From: Diogma glabrata
Taxonomy: Eukaryota > Arthropoda > Insecta > Diptera > Cylindrotomidae
Reading direction: 5' to 3'
Assembly: GCA_963693315.1 (NCBI GenBank)
Contig: OY856188.1
Span: 152,731,064-152,795,063 of the forward strand
DNA: 64,000 nucleotides
Every line of letters starts with the position of its first letter. Position 1 is the first letter of the stretch. Under the pieces are notes generated by a model. It was not told the origin of the DNA. It was given only the letters and a program-made list of their open reading frames with translations, and ran no database searches. The position numbers and the translations under genes are program-made. This document shows positions 19,184-30,726 of the stretch, in pieces.

Positions 19184-20743
19184 CTAAAACATAAAATATT
19201 TAATTAATTTAATGTTGTTTTTGGTTAAATTTTATTTACAATTTCAAGATAGAGTAACTGATGTTGAGAATTTATATTAATTTATGTTGAAGGAACGAAC
19301 AAGCAGAGGCGTAGCTAGGGGGGGGGGGGGGGCGGGGGGCGGTCCGCCCCGGTTGTCACCCGTTTTGGGGTGACACCCGACCGTAAAAAAACTTAAACAA
19401 ACCATCACAATGGTTTTCAACGTTTCAATCGTTTTCAACGATAAATCACTTAGAAACCATTTTAGCCAGGTTATCCACTTAATTTTGATTTATAAATTGT
19501 GATAACTTATAATGTGTCCTATAAATGTGTCCTATTGGTTTAAAAAGGACCTATTCTACTTTTTAAAATTTTTGAGTTATTACGTAAAATAAAATTTTAA
19601 CAATATGTGTGTATTTCTTTTTTTTTAATCGAATCAACATGTTGAGCATTGAATACCATCACAACAATTACTCAATAGCTTTGAATATTCCTATAGATAC
19701 CATATTAACCGTTTTCTTTTACGGTACATTATTTAATACGCAAAAATGATTCTTTAACGACCAGTTCTGAAAACACATATGCTGAATAATGTATAGGAAA
19801 AGTGGTCTCCGTCGATAATGCACCCTGTGTCGATAGGGTGGCACCCTTGAGTTCTGTTCTATTCCAAAATTATGTCTCTATTCCAAAATTATTTCTAAAA
19901 TATTAGCTTAAACTTACTACCTAATATGTTTTACATTTCAAACAAATTAATTGCAAACACATAAGGAAACTAATAAACAATCAAATCACCATGTTTGTTA
20001 ATAATCTCAAATTAATTTTTTTCCCTTTATCTTGAAACTCGCAAATTGGAATTGATCTTTTTCGAATGGACACATAAATAATTACTGTGGAGTAAAATGG
20101 TAGTTATGCAATTACTATAGTTTTGAAAATTTTTATAGGTAGATACATACTCATCCTGTTTGTTTTCAGTTTTATAATATTAATGATAAAATTTAATAAG
20201 ACAAAAATATTTAATAACATTGCAATATTGCAATAAAGAAATCAATTGTCAAATACATAAGTGTATTATTGCTTTGGCAAAATAAAAAAAAATTGAATTT
20301 ATGTTAATCAAATCCATTTTTTAATTGTGATACATAAGAAGATATGGGACTAATTGGACAAAATCTGGGATTAATTTCCATTTAGTCAATTATATGATGG
20401 ATATGATTCCGGATCTTGGACATCTGTCCAATATGACGAATTTAAAAGGATAGATTGTACACATTGTACAAAACCTGGGCATCATTGGATTTTTGTCCGT
20501 TGTCTGGAGTAAAACGTACCTCTAATAATTTCGAATTGTAATTGGTTTTTTTCTGCGATATTCGTCTTACTGATTGTAAATGGTAACATTTTGAACATTT
20601 TACATAGAAGGTTTTATAAGATATATTTCGTTTACGTTCTTGACTATATTATAAGAAGAGCATATTAGTAGAAAAAACGAAATTTCTAAACGAATTTTAG
20701 GTTTTTGGGCATATTATCATTATTAAGGATGAAGACTGACTTT

Positions 20744-22458
20744 AGTTTTACTTCGGTCTGAAAGACCTAAGTATTACATTCATGAGCTCAAAGTGAAATT
20801 CTTATCCCCACTTTTTTTGGCATTTCTCGACGTTTTAGGACCTACTGATTCTAAAAAAGCAAAAAAAAAATGTATGTCTGTCTGCCGGCCGGCCGGCCGT
20901 CATTACCTACGCTGCAGGGAAAACCACTGGAGGGATTTCCAAAACTTTTTTTTCTAAACATAGGTATACTCAAGAGACAGGTCCGAAAGGACGCTGTGTT
21001 CGATAACTGTACCGGAAGTGTGTCAAAAAAATCGTCAAGTGTGTCAAAACAAGGAAATTTGCATATTTTTTGCTTAAAAAACGTTGATTTTAAGTGATTA
21101 CGAGTAACTTCGAGAAATCTTGATGGTCGGGATTGGTATGTGAGACCAAAATCTAGATTATTGCATTATAAGTTTGTCAAAAAAATGTTGTCAAGTGTGT
21201 CAAAAGAAAGATTTTTATTTATTTTTTTACCCAATTTTTTGGAAAAAAATAAAATAAATAATTTGAATGACGTGAAAATATATTATTATTATAGAGAATT
21301 ATGGCATTATAAGTTTGTCAAAAAAATAATGTCAAGCGTGTCAAAAAATGATTTCATTGATTTTTTTAGCCAATTTTTTGGGAAAAAAGCTGTTTTTATG
21401 ACGTAAATGTAATTGAAAATGAAATTGGACATGGAAATTTTTGAATTTGTTATAGTTTTTGAAATATTTTTGGAATTTTGAAAAAAGTATGTATTTTTGA
21501 TTTTGTAATAATTTTTGCAATATTTTTAGAATTTTGGAAAAAGTTTTAATTTTTGATTTTATAATAATTTTTGGAATATTTTTGGAATTTTGAAAATTTT
21601 TAATTTTTGATTTTTTATAATTTTTGGAATTTCGAAAAAAGATTCAATTTTTGATTTTGTAATAATTTTTGGAATATTTTTAGAATGTTGAAAAAAGTTT
21701 GTTTTTATTATAATTTTTACAATATTTTTGGAATTTTGAAAGAAATATGATGAATTTGTGATTTTGTAATATTTTCTCGAATCGTTAAATTGAAGGTTTT
21801 TGAATAGTTTGCTGAAAATGAAAATGAAATTGGACATGGACATTTTTGAATCTGTTATAGTTTTTGAATATTTTTGGAATTTTGAAAAAGTTTCAATTTT
21901 TGATTTTGTAAGAATTTTTGGAATATTTTTAGAATTTTAAAAAATTTTAAATTTTTGATTTTATTATAATTTTTGTAATTTTGGAAAAAGTTTCAATTTT
22001 TGATATTGTTGTAATTTTTGCAATATTTTTAGTTTGGAAAAAGTTTGAATTTTTGAATTTTTAAGAATTTTTGGAATATTATTAGAATTTAGAAAAAGTT
22101 TAAATATTTGATTTTATTCTAATTGTTGGAATATTTGGAATTTTGAATAAAGTTTCAATTTTTGATTTTGTATAATTTTTGCAATATTTTCAGAATTTTG
22201 AAAAAAGTTTAATACTAATATTGATGTTGTAATCATTTTGGCATATTTTAGGATTTTGGAAAAAGTTTGATTTTATTTATTTTTTTCAATATTTTTGGAT
22301 TTTGAAAGAAATATGAATTTGTGATTTTGTAATATTTCTCGAAACACTAATGGAGAGGTTTTTGAGTAGTTTGCTGAGTGTAACTAAAAACCATGTCCGC
22401 ATAAAAGTTTTTGCCGAAAACTATATCAAAATCCTTAACCAGACCGAAGTCTTGATAT
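20744..22458. mobile_element. Nested repeat element bounded by CTTCGGTCTG / CAGACCGAAG
   Basis: Inside the hAT element, CTTCGGTCTG at 20744 and its complement CAGACCGAAG at about 22440-22450 bracket a block absent from other hAT relics. Its left part (GGTCTGAAAGACC ... TTTCTCGACGTTTTAGGACC) recurs at 61070-61170. Its right part (about 22310-22470) recurs inverted at 45015-45365. A GCCGGCCGGCCGGCCG run lies at 20884-20899. Most of the rest is a minisatellite. No convincing protein. The family is unidentified. Confidence 0.5.
21414..22330. repeat. AT-rich minisatellite, about 55-65-bp unit with a ~405-bp higher-order period
   Basis: Many imperfect units of the type TTTTTGATTTTGTAATAATT followed by TTTGGAATATTTTTGGAATTTTGAAAAA. 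The block GAAATTGGACATGGA begins a longer period at 21422 and again at 21829. Open frames here are repeat translations. Confidence 0.8.
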
Positions 22459-22604
22459 CTCAGAGCTGTGAGATTTCAGCCCCTCCATATTTTTCAATTC
22501 GTTTTAATTGTAAGTTAAAATTACATATGCCAATTTCACGAACTTTACATTTATGTATTTTAATTTTATTGAAAAACGGTTTCGCAATTTTTAGAATAAC
22601 TCAA

Positions 22605-24222
22605 TTTTAAAAGCGGAAAACTTTGGAAACGCAGTTCATAAAACGATAGGAGACGCACTCTTGCTATTAATAGATAATGAAAAACAGAAGTGGAAACACC
22701 TTGTATCCAGATTATTGCATATAACTTTGTTTTTATCTAAAGAAAACCTAGCATTTCGTGGATATGATGAAGGAAAAAGCCTTTAAATAAAGGCAATTTC
22801 TTAGAACTAATCAAACTGACTGTCAAAGTATGATGTAGTATTAAAGAACACATATTGAATTAAATATTAAAATAAATATAAATATTTTGGAATTATGTTT
22901 GATAGCACACCTGACATTTCACATATTGGATCAAATATCAGAAGTGATTCGTTATTGCAAATTGATGACAGAAAAGTGGAAATCAAAGAAGTATTCCTTG
23001 ACTTTTTCCTTTACATGGAAAAAAAGCCGCTGCTTTAAGCGATGAAATTCTTAAAAATCTTTAAAATGACGGTTTAGATGTTATGAATTGTCGTTCCCAA
23101 GGTTATGATAATGCAGCTGTTATGAGTGGTATACATAAAGGAGTACAAAGCAAAAACAACAAAGCAATATTTGTTGGTGTATAGATCATTCAATTAATTT
23201 ATGTGACCAACACTCATTTGCACAAAATGTAGCTTTTGTAACATTTTTCGGAACAGTGGAATTTTTACATTTTTTCTGCTTCGACTAGCTGCTGGGAAGT
23301 GCTTGTTAAACACAGCAAAGCGACATTTAAAAGACTCAACAACGCGATGGAATGCTCATTATGCTTCAGTTAAAGTATTGGATGAAAATTTTAATGGGAT
23401 TGTGGCTGCAATTGAATTAAGAGATCAACAAATTAAGTGATCAACAAGAAAATGTAGACACTAGAGGCGCTGCACAGAACCGTATGCGTGGTGATTGTGT
23501 ATGATTTTACATATCTTTGCTATCTTTTGTTTTGGAATGATGTTTTAAGGCGAATCAATTGTGCTTGGATTGTATTTCAAAGCACAAGCTTGAATATTGA
23601 TCAATTAATTATAAAAATACAGTCACTTCGTATTTATATTGAAGAAAAACTTAGTCATATTGTAGAAGAGGCAATAGATTTAGCTGTGAAAAAATCGGAG
23701 TACTACGACGATTCAATGTTGAACTCCGAACAAGATTAAAATCAGTCCAAGATGTAGCTTCATTGTTCGAGGTTGTGCTGACAAACACTGGCTTATGGCG
23801 AACAGTGAAGAGTTTGAGTTATCTGAATCAAAATTTACCGGTTTTTATGATGAGGTATCAGAACTCGTCATAGAGATACTAAGGTTGAGAAGGCATTTAA
23901 AAGCGGCAATGTAACAGTTTCTAACTGGGTGTGCCTATAGACTTTTGAAATTGATCGTGGAATGGATTTTCCAAAATCTCTTCCAAATCTTATAGTCGCA
24001 CTAAAGTTATTTATGACTATTTGCGTATCAGTGGCTTCGAGTGAGAGGAGTTTCAGCAAATTAAAATTAATTAAAAACTACATGCTGGCAACAATGACCC
24101 AAACGAGGCTTAACAATCTTGGCATATTAACAATAAGACATGAGGCAACACAAAATATAAATTTTGAAGATGTGATTTCTAAGTTTGTAGCTGTTAAAAC
24201 TAGAAAGAAGAGATTTAAATAA
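22605..24222 (+). pseudogene. hAT transposase relic (ZMYM1 / DUF4371 type)
   Basis: Translation with many frame changes gives the family's landmarks in order: EKQKWKHLVSRLLHITLFLS and ENLAFRGYDEG (22680-22760), DSTPDISHIGS (22895), DGLDVMNCRSQGYDNAAVMS (23070-23130), and the C-terminal hATC dimerisation domain at 23962-24222 (86 open codons), with SVASSERSFSKLKLIKNYM and TMTQTRLNNLGIL. Multiple stops and indels show it is long dead. It is the resident gene of the hAT element at 19304-25422. Confidence 0.8.
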
Positions 24223-25427
24223 GGTGACTAGACGACCCGCTTTTGGCGGGACAGTCCCGATTTTTAACAATTTGTCCCGCGTCCCGCTTCATTTTAAAAA
24301 TGTCCCGATTTAAACAAAAAACAGAATTTCGTTATTTAAATGAAAAAAGAATTTCATTACTCAAAATCAAATTTAGGCAATTTATTTATGCTAAATAAAA
24401 CTTTTTCTTTAGTTTAAATATATAAATAACTTCGAATTATATGACAATCAATATCAATATTGTAGTAAACACTAAACATAAATTGAGTTCCACTTTGTCT
24501 TCTATTGAAATTGTAATTAAGATTATATAATATAAACTTATTCATACATTTTAATTATTTATATAAAATTTAAAAAATAAAATAATCCGTCAAAGTTTAG
24601 TTGTTTTAACTTGAGTTTTACGTTCATACGTAAAGTTTTTAATTTTATTGATTTGTAATTTTTTTATTTTTGTTCTACGGGAGTGACAAGCCCAGCGTAC
24701 TCCAGTACAAGATAACAAATCATTAGTTCAAGATCACAAATCTTCCTCGACCGAATTTTTCGAGCAGAAACTCTACTTGAGACATCAAAGCCATTTAATG
24801 TGTGAAAAATAGCTTAACAAATTCTTGTGGAATATTTCATGACCTTTTCAACAACAATAGTAACCTGCTAAAAAAATTTACGCAAAAAAGAAATATTCCG
24901 AAGAATGAAATAATACTATACATAATTTTTTTTATTAATTATATTTGTACGTTGCACTTTTCTTGTATTTAAAAAAAATATATTACAATATTGGGGATTT
25001 TTTGAGATCAATTTAACTCAAGTAAGTAAAGAAGTATTAAAATGTTTTCAATTCAAAGGAATGGTTGGAAGTTTCTCAGAAAAAAACTCCACTTCGCATT
25101 TTTCGTGTTTCGGATGAATTCGCTCCTCAGTGCCTGGTTCGAATTCTTAGGCCGACACGTTATCGATTACGCCCGTTGAGGTGATAATAATTTCGAGTTG
25201 ACTTCGAATCACTTATTTAATTTGCTTAAGTTGAATTTTAAGTTGATGCCATATTATGGAAATGTTTTACATATTACAATATAATTTTTTCGTTCTATGA
25301 AAATTTTGTTGCTTTATGTTGACCCCCCACGTTTATTGGTTTTTTATTAATTTTGACAGTTTTCATTCTTGGGGACACCACAATATCCGCCCCGGGTGCC
25401 ACCCATGCTAGCTACGCCACTGCGAAC

Positions 25428-25650
25428 AAGTTCAACTGGGGGAAGTGCAGTTAGTGTGGGAAACTCTAAAAACGCTATGTTATACCCTTTCTGTTATTAA
25501 AAATGAAATTAATTTTTTTACGGAATATTCAGTGAATCTGTTGTCGATACCAAAGCTTTATGTAACAATTAAAATTTAAAAAAAAAAATTTATTAAAAGG
25601 AAAAAAAATTTTTTCCCACACTAACCGCACTTTAGCCGTTCAACTTTATT
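25428..25650. mobile_element. MITE with about 35-bp inverted ends
   Basis: AAGTGCAGTTAGTGTGGGAA (from 25448) faces TTTCCCACACTAACCGCACT (to 25632). The pairing extends outward with gaps to AAGTTCAACT / AGTTGAACTT-like ends. The interior is AT-rich and non-coding. The hAT element inserted directly beside its left end. Confidence 0.65.
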
Positions 25651-26760
25651 TTATTTAACGAACGCCTTAACACCATAAAACGAAAGTAGGAGAACAAATT
25701 AAAAAAATAAGCCATATTTATTTGGTAATACTGAGTATGAATCAGGAAGTAACTCGATTCCCAAATAAACAACCAAGAATGGATTATTATTTGGAAATAG
25801 TTGTTTTTTGAAGTTGATAACATTAGCAAAATAAATATTGTATGACAATTGACAAATATAAAATAATTTGTCATACAATATTTGTATATATTATCATAAT
25901 TGTCATATATTATATTTTGACATACAATATATTTATTATTATTTTTTTTGTGAAAAATAAAATAGTTTATTGAACGTTTATTAAAAGTTTAAACAAAAAT
26001 ATTTTATATTTACAAAAGTCCCAAAGTAAAAGGCAAAATTATTTTGCTTAGGTATTCAAAGTTTAAAAGTTTAAATCCCAAAGTGAATCACAAATTTAAT
26101 GTCGTAAATGAAACATTAAAGAAACAAGTTCGTGCAATTGTTTATGGGAAAACAAGGCCGCTAAACTAAGTAACCGCAATAATTAACGGAAAAAACGGCA
26201 CTCCAAAGAAATATATTTGAAGTAGCCGCCCATACGTTGTGCCACAACAACGCAACCACAAAGAAAAAAAGCACATGGAGGATAGTCAAGAAACGAAATG
26301 AATATGTTGAATATTCAGAAATGAATATGTTTTTTTTTTATCATTTTGCAGTAAGTGAAATTTATAAATTTTTATTAATTAAGAAATTTTTTTGAAAATA
26401 TTAAAATAAAGAATCGATATAAAAAAAGTCCAAGCGGCACGTATATCCGTTAGAAATAGGTAGATTTCGGAGTCGAACAGTTTTGTGTACAAAAAGAATT
26501 AGATTTGCCAGATTAGTTTACATAAAAAATTTTAGTAATAACAGAATAATTCAAAAAATGTATCATACCAAACTAATTACATTAACCGAAATAATTTTAT
26601 CAATGCAATTTCGGAACAGTTTTATTTAATTTGGTTAAAACTACTTTTAATAACATATTAAATCCACCAACGAACAAATTAACGTTCTCACTACGTCACA
26701 CGTATACAATTGAGTATTTGCCTTAAAATATTTTGACAGATAAAATAGTTGATTTCAAAG
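25651..26760. other. Unassigned intronic sequence
   Basis: AT-rich with short inverted TTGTCATACAATATT motifs at 25838-25935. I see no gene or complete mobile element. Confidence 0.4.
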
Positions 26761-27736
26761 CCGGGTGGCAAAAGTGAATTTTTGTTAATACAAAATCGTC
26801 AGTTTTTGTATGAAAAGTGTTAAAAAATAAACTAAAAATTTATCTAGGAATTGTTAATTACATTTAAACAAGTAGTAAGTATAAACTGGTTAAAAATATT
26901 TCATAAATTTATGTTAAATCGATGTTTTTGGTTGCCCGCAGTGTTGTTTAGTTACTGGAAAATCTTCAGTTTTATTTATGAAAAGTGCCATAAAATAATT
27001 TAAAATAGTTAAACAATAAACTAAACTACAAATTAATAACAATACTAATACAAGTGGTGTGTTTAAATTTGTGAAATATATTCAACAAATTTCTGTTAAA
27101 ATCAATGTTATATTACTGTATGTAATCTGTCGTTACGTCGTTATATTTCTGTATGTAATCTGTCGTTACGTCATTATAATCTGTCTAATGATAATTAAAA
27201 TCAGTAATTATGTAATTTTAATACTTCAAAACCAATAATAATGCAAATATATTAAAAACAACTTAAAGACAACGCAAAACGGTATTGGTTTGCAAGAAAT
27301 AACAATTATTTAAGGTTTTCGAAATACAAATCAGCTGATCATATATGTCAAGTTTTTTTTCGGGAAAAAAGATGTACTATAAACAAAAAATATTGACTTT
27401 AACATAATTTATTGAATATATTTAACCAATTTAAACATTGCCCGTGTATTAATATTATTATTAAATTGTAGTTTAGTTTATTTTTTAACTAGTTTAAATT
27501 GTTTTTTTGACTCTTTTTATACACAAAACTGAAGATTTTGTACTAACTAAACATCACTACGGGCAACCAAAAACATTGTTTGAACACAATATATGGAATA
27601 TCTTTAACCACTTTATACATACTTCTTGTATAAATGTTATTAACAATTCGTAGTTAAATTTTTAAAATATTTTATAACACTTTTCATACAAAAACTGAAG
27701 ATTTTGTATTAACACAAAATCACTTTGCCACCCGGA
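26761..27736. mobile_element. Foldback element, 976 bp, arms about 350 bp
   Basis: CGGGTGGCAAAAGTGAATTT at 26761 faces AAATCACTTTGCCACCCGG ending at 27736; the arms pair with divergence for about 350 bp. Each arm contains two diverged sub-repeats built on AAAATC.TCAGTTTTT.TATGAAAAGTG, so the arms themselves grew by duplication. The centre has a 37-bp tandem duplication (CTGTATGTAATCTGTCGTTA at 27117-27190). Non-coding. The transposon superfamily is not identified. Confidence 0.75.
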
Positions 27737-28885
27737 TATTTCTAAATACTTTTGACATTTCATTTTGACGTTTAAGTAAAAAGGTCAATACCACCACACA
27801 TAATTTATAATCAAAAATTATCAAACAGCTTTTGCACCTCAAAAAATACAAATAGCTATCAATTTAGGAAAACTTTTGTGAATATGTAAACAATATATAT
27901 ATATTTATTACAACTAACAGTTCAAAACTTTCCAAAGACAATATTCCTTAATTTAAAAGAATTATGAATGACTCAACTTTGTTTTTTCATTTAAATTTTT
28001 GCAATAAATTTTTTCGCAATCTCTGGACTTGGATAACTTTATTTTTAAATTTAGGAAAGATTTATGATGTATCTACGTGTGCAAGTTTTCAAATGTGAGC
28101 TTGGCTCATTTTCAGCTAGATCAAGGACAACAAAGTTTAGTAAATTTTTAAAACAGCTGATTTTTCAGGAACCCTAAACGCCAAGGTTGTCATCTGACAA
28201 AAAATGATAAAAAGGTTCAAATATTCTATATTTATAAATTTTATTTGACATTATGACTTTTTAGGCTCTAACCGCTTAAATGGTACCCCTATATGGCCAG
28301 TTCGCGAGCTTGTCCAAGAGATTATTTAAACCACTAAAATTGAATTCCTTTCCATTTCCTTTACCTCCTTCTTTATACTTAACTTTTTATTAAAACTAAA
28401 AATTGTTCAATGGGTAAAAAGAGAAAGAAAAAGTAACATTTCTCATTTTTAATATTTTATTTTATCCACGACTGCTATAGAATATATGTTTTCCATATGT
28501 ATGTCTTCCATTGTAATGTTATGGTGCTATTACACACAAATTAAATTCAGTTGCTATCATCAACTTTTCAGATGATAGTATTTATTATTTTTGACTGTAG
28601 ATGGCGAAAAGATCAAAAGCTGCAAGAAAATACAAATAACTTTACGAAGTAATATTAAATTTTAAACAACAATTTTTACAAAAATCATTAGATATTTAGT
28701 TTGGATTTTTGAGATCAATTAAATTAAATTAATTTCATGAGTAAAAGTTTTATCATTGTGCATGCACCGCAATAAAATGTTTACATTCATTTGTTTTAAA
28801 TTTATACGAAACAACATTGTACGAGCGTATATATTCATTTGTCAATTCAAATTTAAATTAAAACGTTGTTAAAAAATTATCGAAA
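27737..28885. other. Unassigned intronic sequence 5' of the Crypton gene
   Basis: No terminal repeats or coding similarity recognised. It probably includes the 5' part of the Crypton element, which has no diagnostic ends. Confidence 0.35.
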
Positions 28886-29929
28886 ATGAATTCTCGAAGT
28901 CACAATATTATTAATTTAACACCACCAGAAATTAAAAAAGCGGCAGAAATTAGTTCTTTAAATTTATTGCCGGAAATTATTTTTAGAATGGAAAAGTGCA
29001 AAAAAAGCTGATTCGTTTTAGACAATATAAATGTTTTCCTTAAGCCGCAATTAGACTATTGCAGAACTCTGCAATATTTCTGCAATGGTAGTGTGTAAAA
29101 TATTCATTGCAGAAAAGTTTGGCAATGAACTCATTGCAAAACATTGCAATGACTCATTGCAATGTTTTGCAATGAGTTCATTGCCCAACTTTTCCGCAAT
29201 GAATATTTTACACACTAACATTGCACGACTATTGCAGAAATATTGCAAAGTTCTGCAATAGTCTAATTGCGGCTTTACTAACGCAGCTGATGATAGATAC
29301 CTGGCAACAAAGGTAAACACTATCTTTATATATTTTGTAAAAATTATATACAAACAACGATTTATTTATTATTTAGGTTACTTTAATAGTGGGAGTAGTG
29401 TGTGCTTGTCGATGTAATGAAATGTACACAATGAAAACTTGTGATTTACAAGATCTTGGGTCAGCTTTTCTGATAAATGTACCACAAACCAAGACAAAAA
29501 TTACTAGAAAATTTACAGTCACTGGAGAGTTTTACAAAATTTGTAAAAATTACTTAATTAAACGGCCATCTAAGTCGCATAGTAACAGTGAAGTACTATT
29601 TTTAAACTACCAAAACGGTAAATGCACTATACAAAGAATCGGGATCAATAAGTTTAACAAAATGGGCAAAGAAATTGCTTTTTTTTTAACTACCCGATCC
29701 AGAACAATATTCTGGACACACATTTCGCAGATCTTCTGCAACAATATTAGTTGATGCTGGTGGGGATATAACAACCCTAAAAAGACATGGTGGATGGAAG
29801 TCCACATCAGTTGCCGAAGGGTACATCGATGATTCGATACGGAACAAAAATGACACAGCTAAAAAAATTGATGATTCAATTTTAATAAATACAACTGGTG
29901 AAAACAGTAGTGTCCAGAATAATACATAA
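28886..29929 (+). pseudogene. Crypton-type tyrosine recombinase gene, split by a MITE
   Basis: Exon 1 starts at the ATG at 28886 (MNSRSHNIINLTPPEIKKAA). It continues through one TGA (29008-29010), is interrupted by a MITE (29043-29274 plus the TTA duplication), and resumes in the same frame with TNAADDRYLATK. A 64-bp intron (29313-29376, GTAAAC...TTTAG) joins in phase 0 to exon 2, whose start reads VTLIVGVVCACRCNEMYTMK. The recombinase motifs are: the first catalytic Arg in CACRCNE; TKTKITRKF; NYQNGKCTIQRIGINKF; and, after a frameshift in a T9 run near 29690, GHTFRRSSAT (HxxR), KRHGGWKS and AEGYIDDS with the probable nucleophile Tyr. Stop TAA at 29927. The N-terminal core-binding domain looks short, so part was lost. 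Such recombinases drive Crypton movement through circular DNA. Confidence 0.75.
29043..29274. mobile_element. Palindromic PIF/Harbinger-like MITE, 232 bp, inside the Crypton gene
   Basis: Nearly perfect palindrome from AGCCGCAATTAGACTATTGC to its complement, flanked by TTA duplications (29040-29042, 29275-29277) as expected for Harbinger elements. The centre carries an extra GCAATGACTCATTGC compared with its sister at 30141-30348. It has no coding potential. It sits in exon 1 of the recombinase gene. Confidence 0.85.
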
Positions 29930-30140
29930 ATTCAATATCGAATAACCAAAGTAATGTATTTGATATAAATTCAATTCCAGGCATTAATTTTACGAATTGT
30001 TTCAACGTTACGATAAATATCAATAAATGATTTTTTATTGTATTATAAATATTGTTTTATTATGTAGATTGTAGAAAAGGTTCACTCGATAACCTACTGA
30101 AAATTTTTAGTTTACACATTTATTAAAAAGTATTGACTTA

Positions 30141-30348
30141 AGCCGCAATTAGACTATTGCAGAACTCTGCAATATTTCTGCAATGGTAGTGTGTAAAATA
30201 TTCATTGCAGAAAAATTTGGCAATGAACTCATTGCAAAACATTGCAATGTTTTGCAATGAGTTCATTGCCAAATTTTTCTGCAATGAATATTTTACACAC
30301 TACCATTGCAGAAATATTGCAGAGTTCTGCAATAGTCTAATTGCGGCT
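30141..30348. mobile_element. Palindromic PIF/Harbinger-like MITE, 208 bp, downstream of the Crypton gene
   Basis: Sister of the MITE at 29043-29274, with the same ends AGCCGCAATT / AATTGCGGCT and TTA duplications (30138-30140, 30349-30351). It is an almost exact hairpin with practically no loop. Its two halves are more alike than those of the first copy, suggesting later insertion or gene conversion. Confidence 0.85.
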
Positions 30349-30521
30349 TTACGCACAGAAAATGTTGCATGCAAATTTAACGAAAATGTTTTTCTATGAT
30401 GTTTTGATGTATTTTATTTTGTATATATGTATTAGTAAATATCCATTACTATGGTTTATAAAATTTAGCAGAAAACTGCAAATTATAGGAAATATTTTGC
30501 AGTCGTGGATAAAATAGCATC

Positions 30522-30721
30522 NNNNNNNNNNNNNNNNNNNNNNNNNNNNNNNNNNNNNNNNNNNNNNNNNNNNNNNNNNNNNNNNNNNNNNNNNNNNNNN
30601 NNNNNNNNNNNNNNNNNNNNNNNNNNNNNNNNNNNNNNNNNNNNNNNNNNNNNNNNNNNNNNNNNNNNNNNNNNNNNNNNNNNNNNNNNNNNNNNNNNNN
30701 NNNNNNNNNNNNNNNNNNNNN
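30522..30721. other. Assembly gap (200 N)
   Basis: Exactly 200 undetermined bases, the usual placeholder for a scaffold join. GCATC lies before and CATCG after it. Open frames through it are meaningless. Confidence 1.
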
Positions 30722-30726
30722 CATCG

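Larger units (their letters stand above)
19304..25422 (+). mobile_element. hAT-superfamily DNA transposon with both ends and an 8-bp duplication
   Basis: The terminal repeats CAGAGGCGTAGCTAG (19304) and CTAGCTACGCCACTG (25422) are inverted copies, flanked by CGAACAAG at 19296-19303 and 25423-25430, the 8-bp duplication expected for hAT. The left end runs into a G-run (19318-19345) and a GC-rich TGTCACCCGTTTTGGGGTGACA palindrome. The right end has the matching CCCGGGTGCCACCC. A broken ZMYM1/DUF4371-type transposase (22605-24222) lies inside on the same strand. A second repeat (20744-22458) is nested within it. At 24232-24310 a CCCGC/GTCCCG-rich segment forms short hairpins. Confidence 0.9.
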
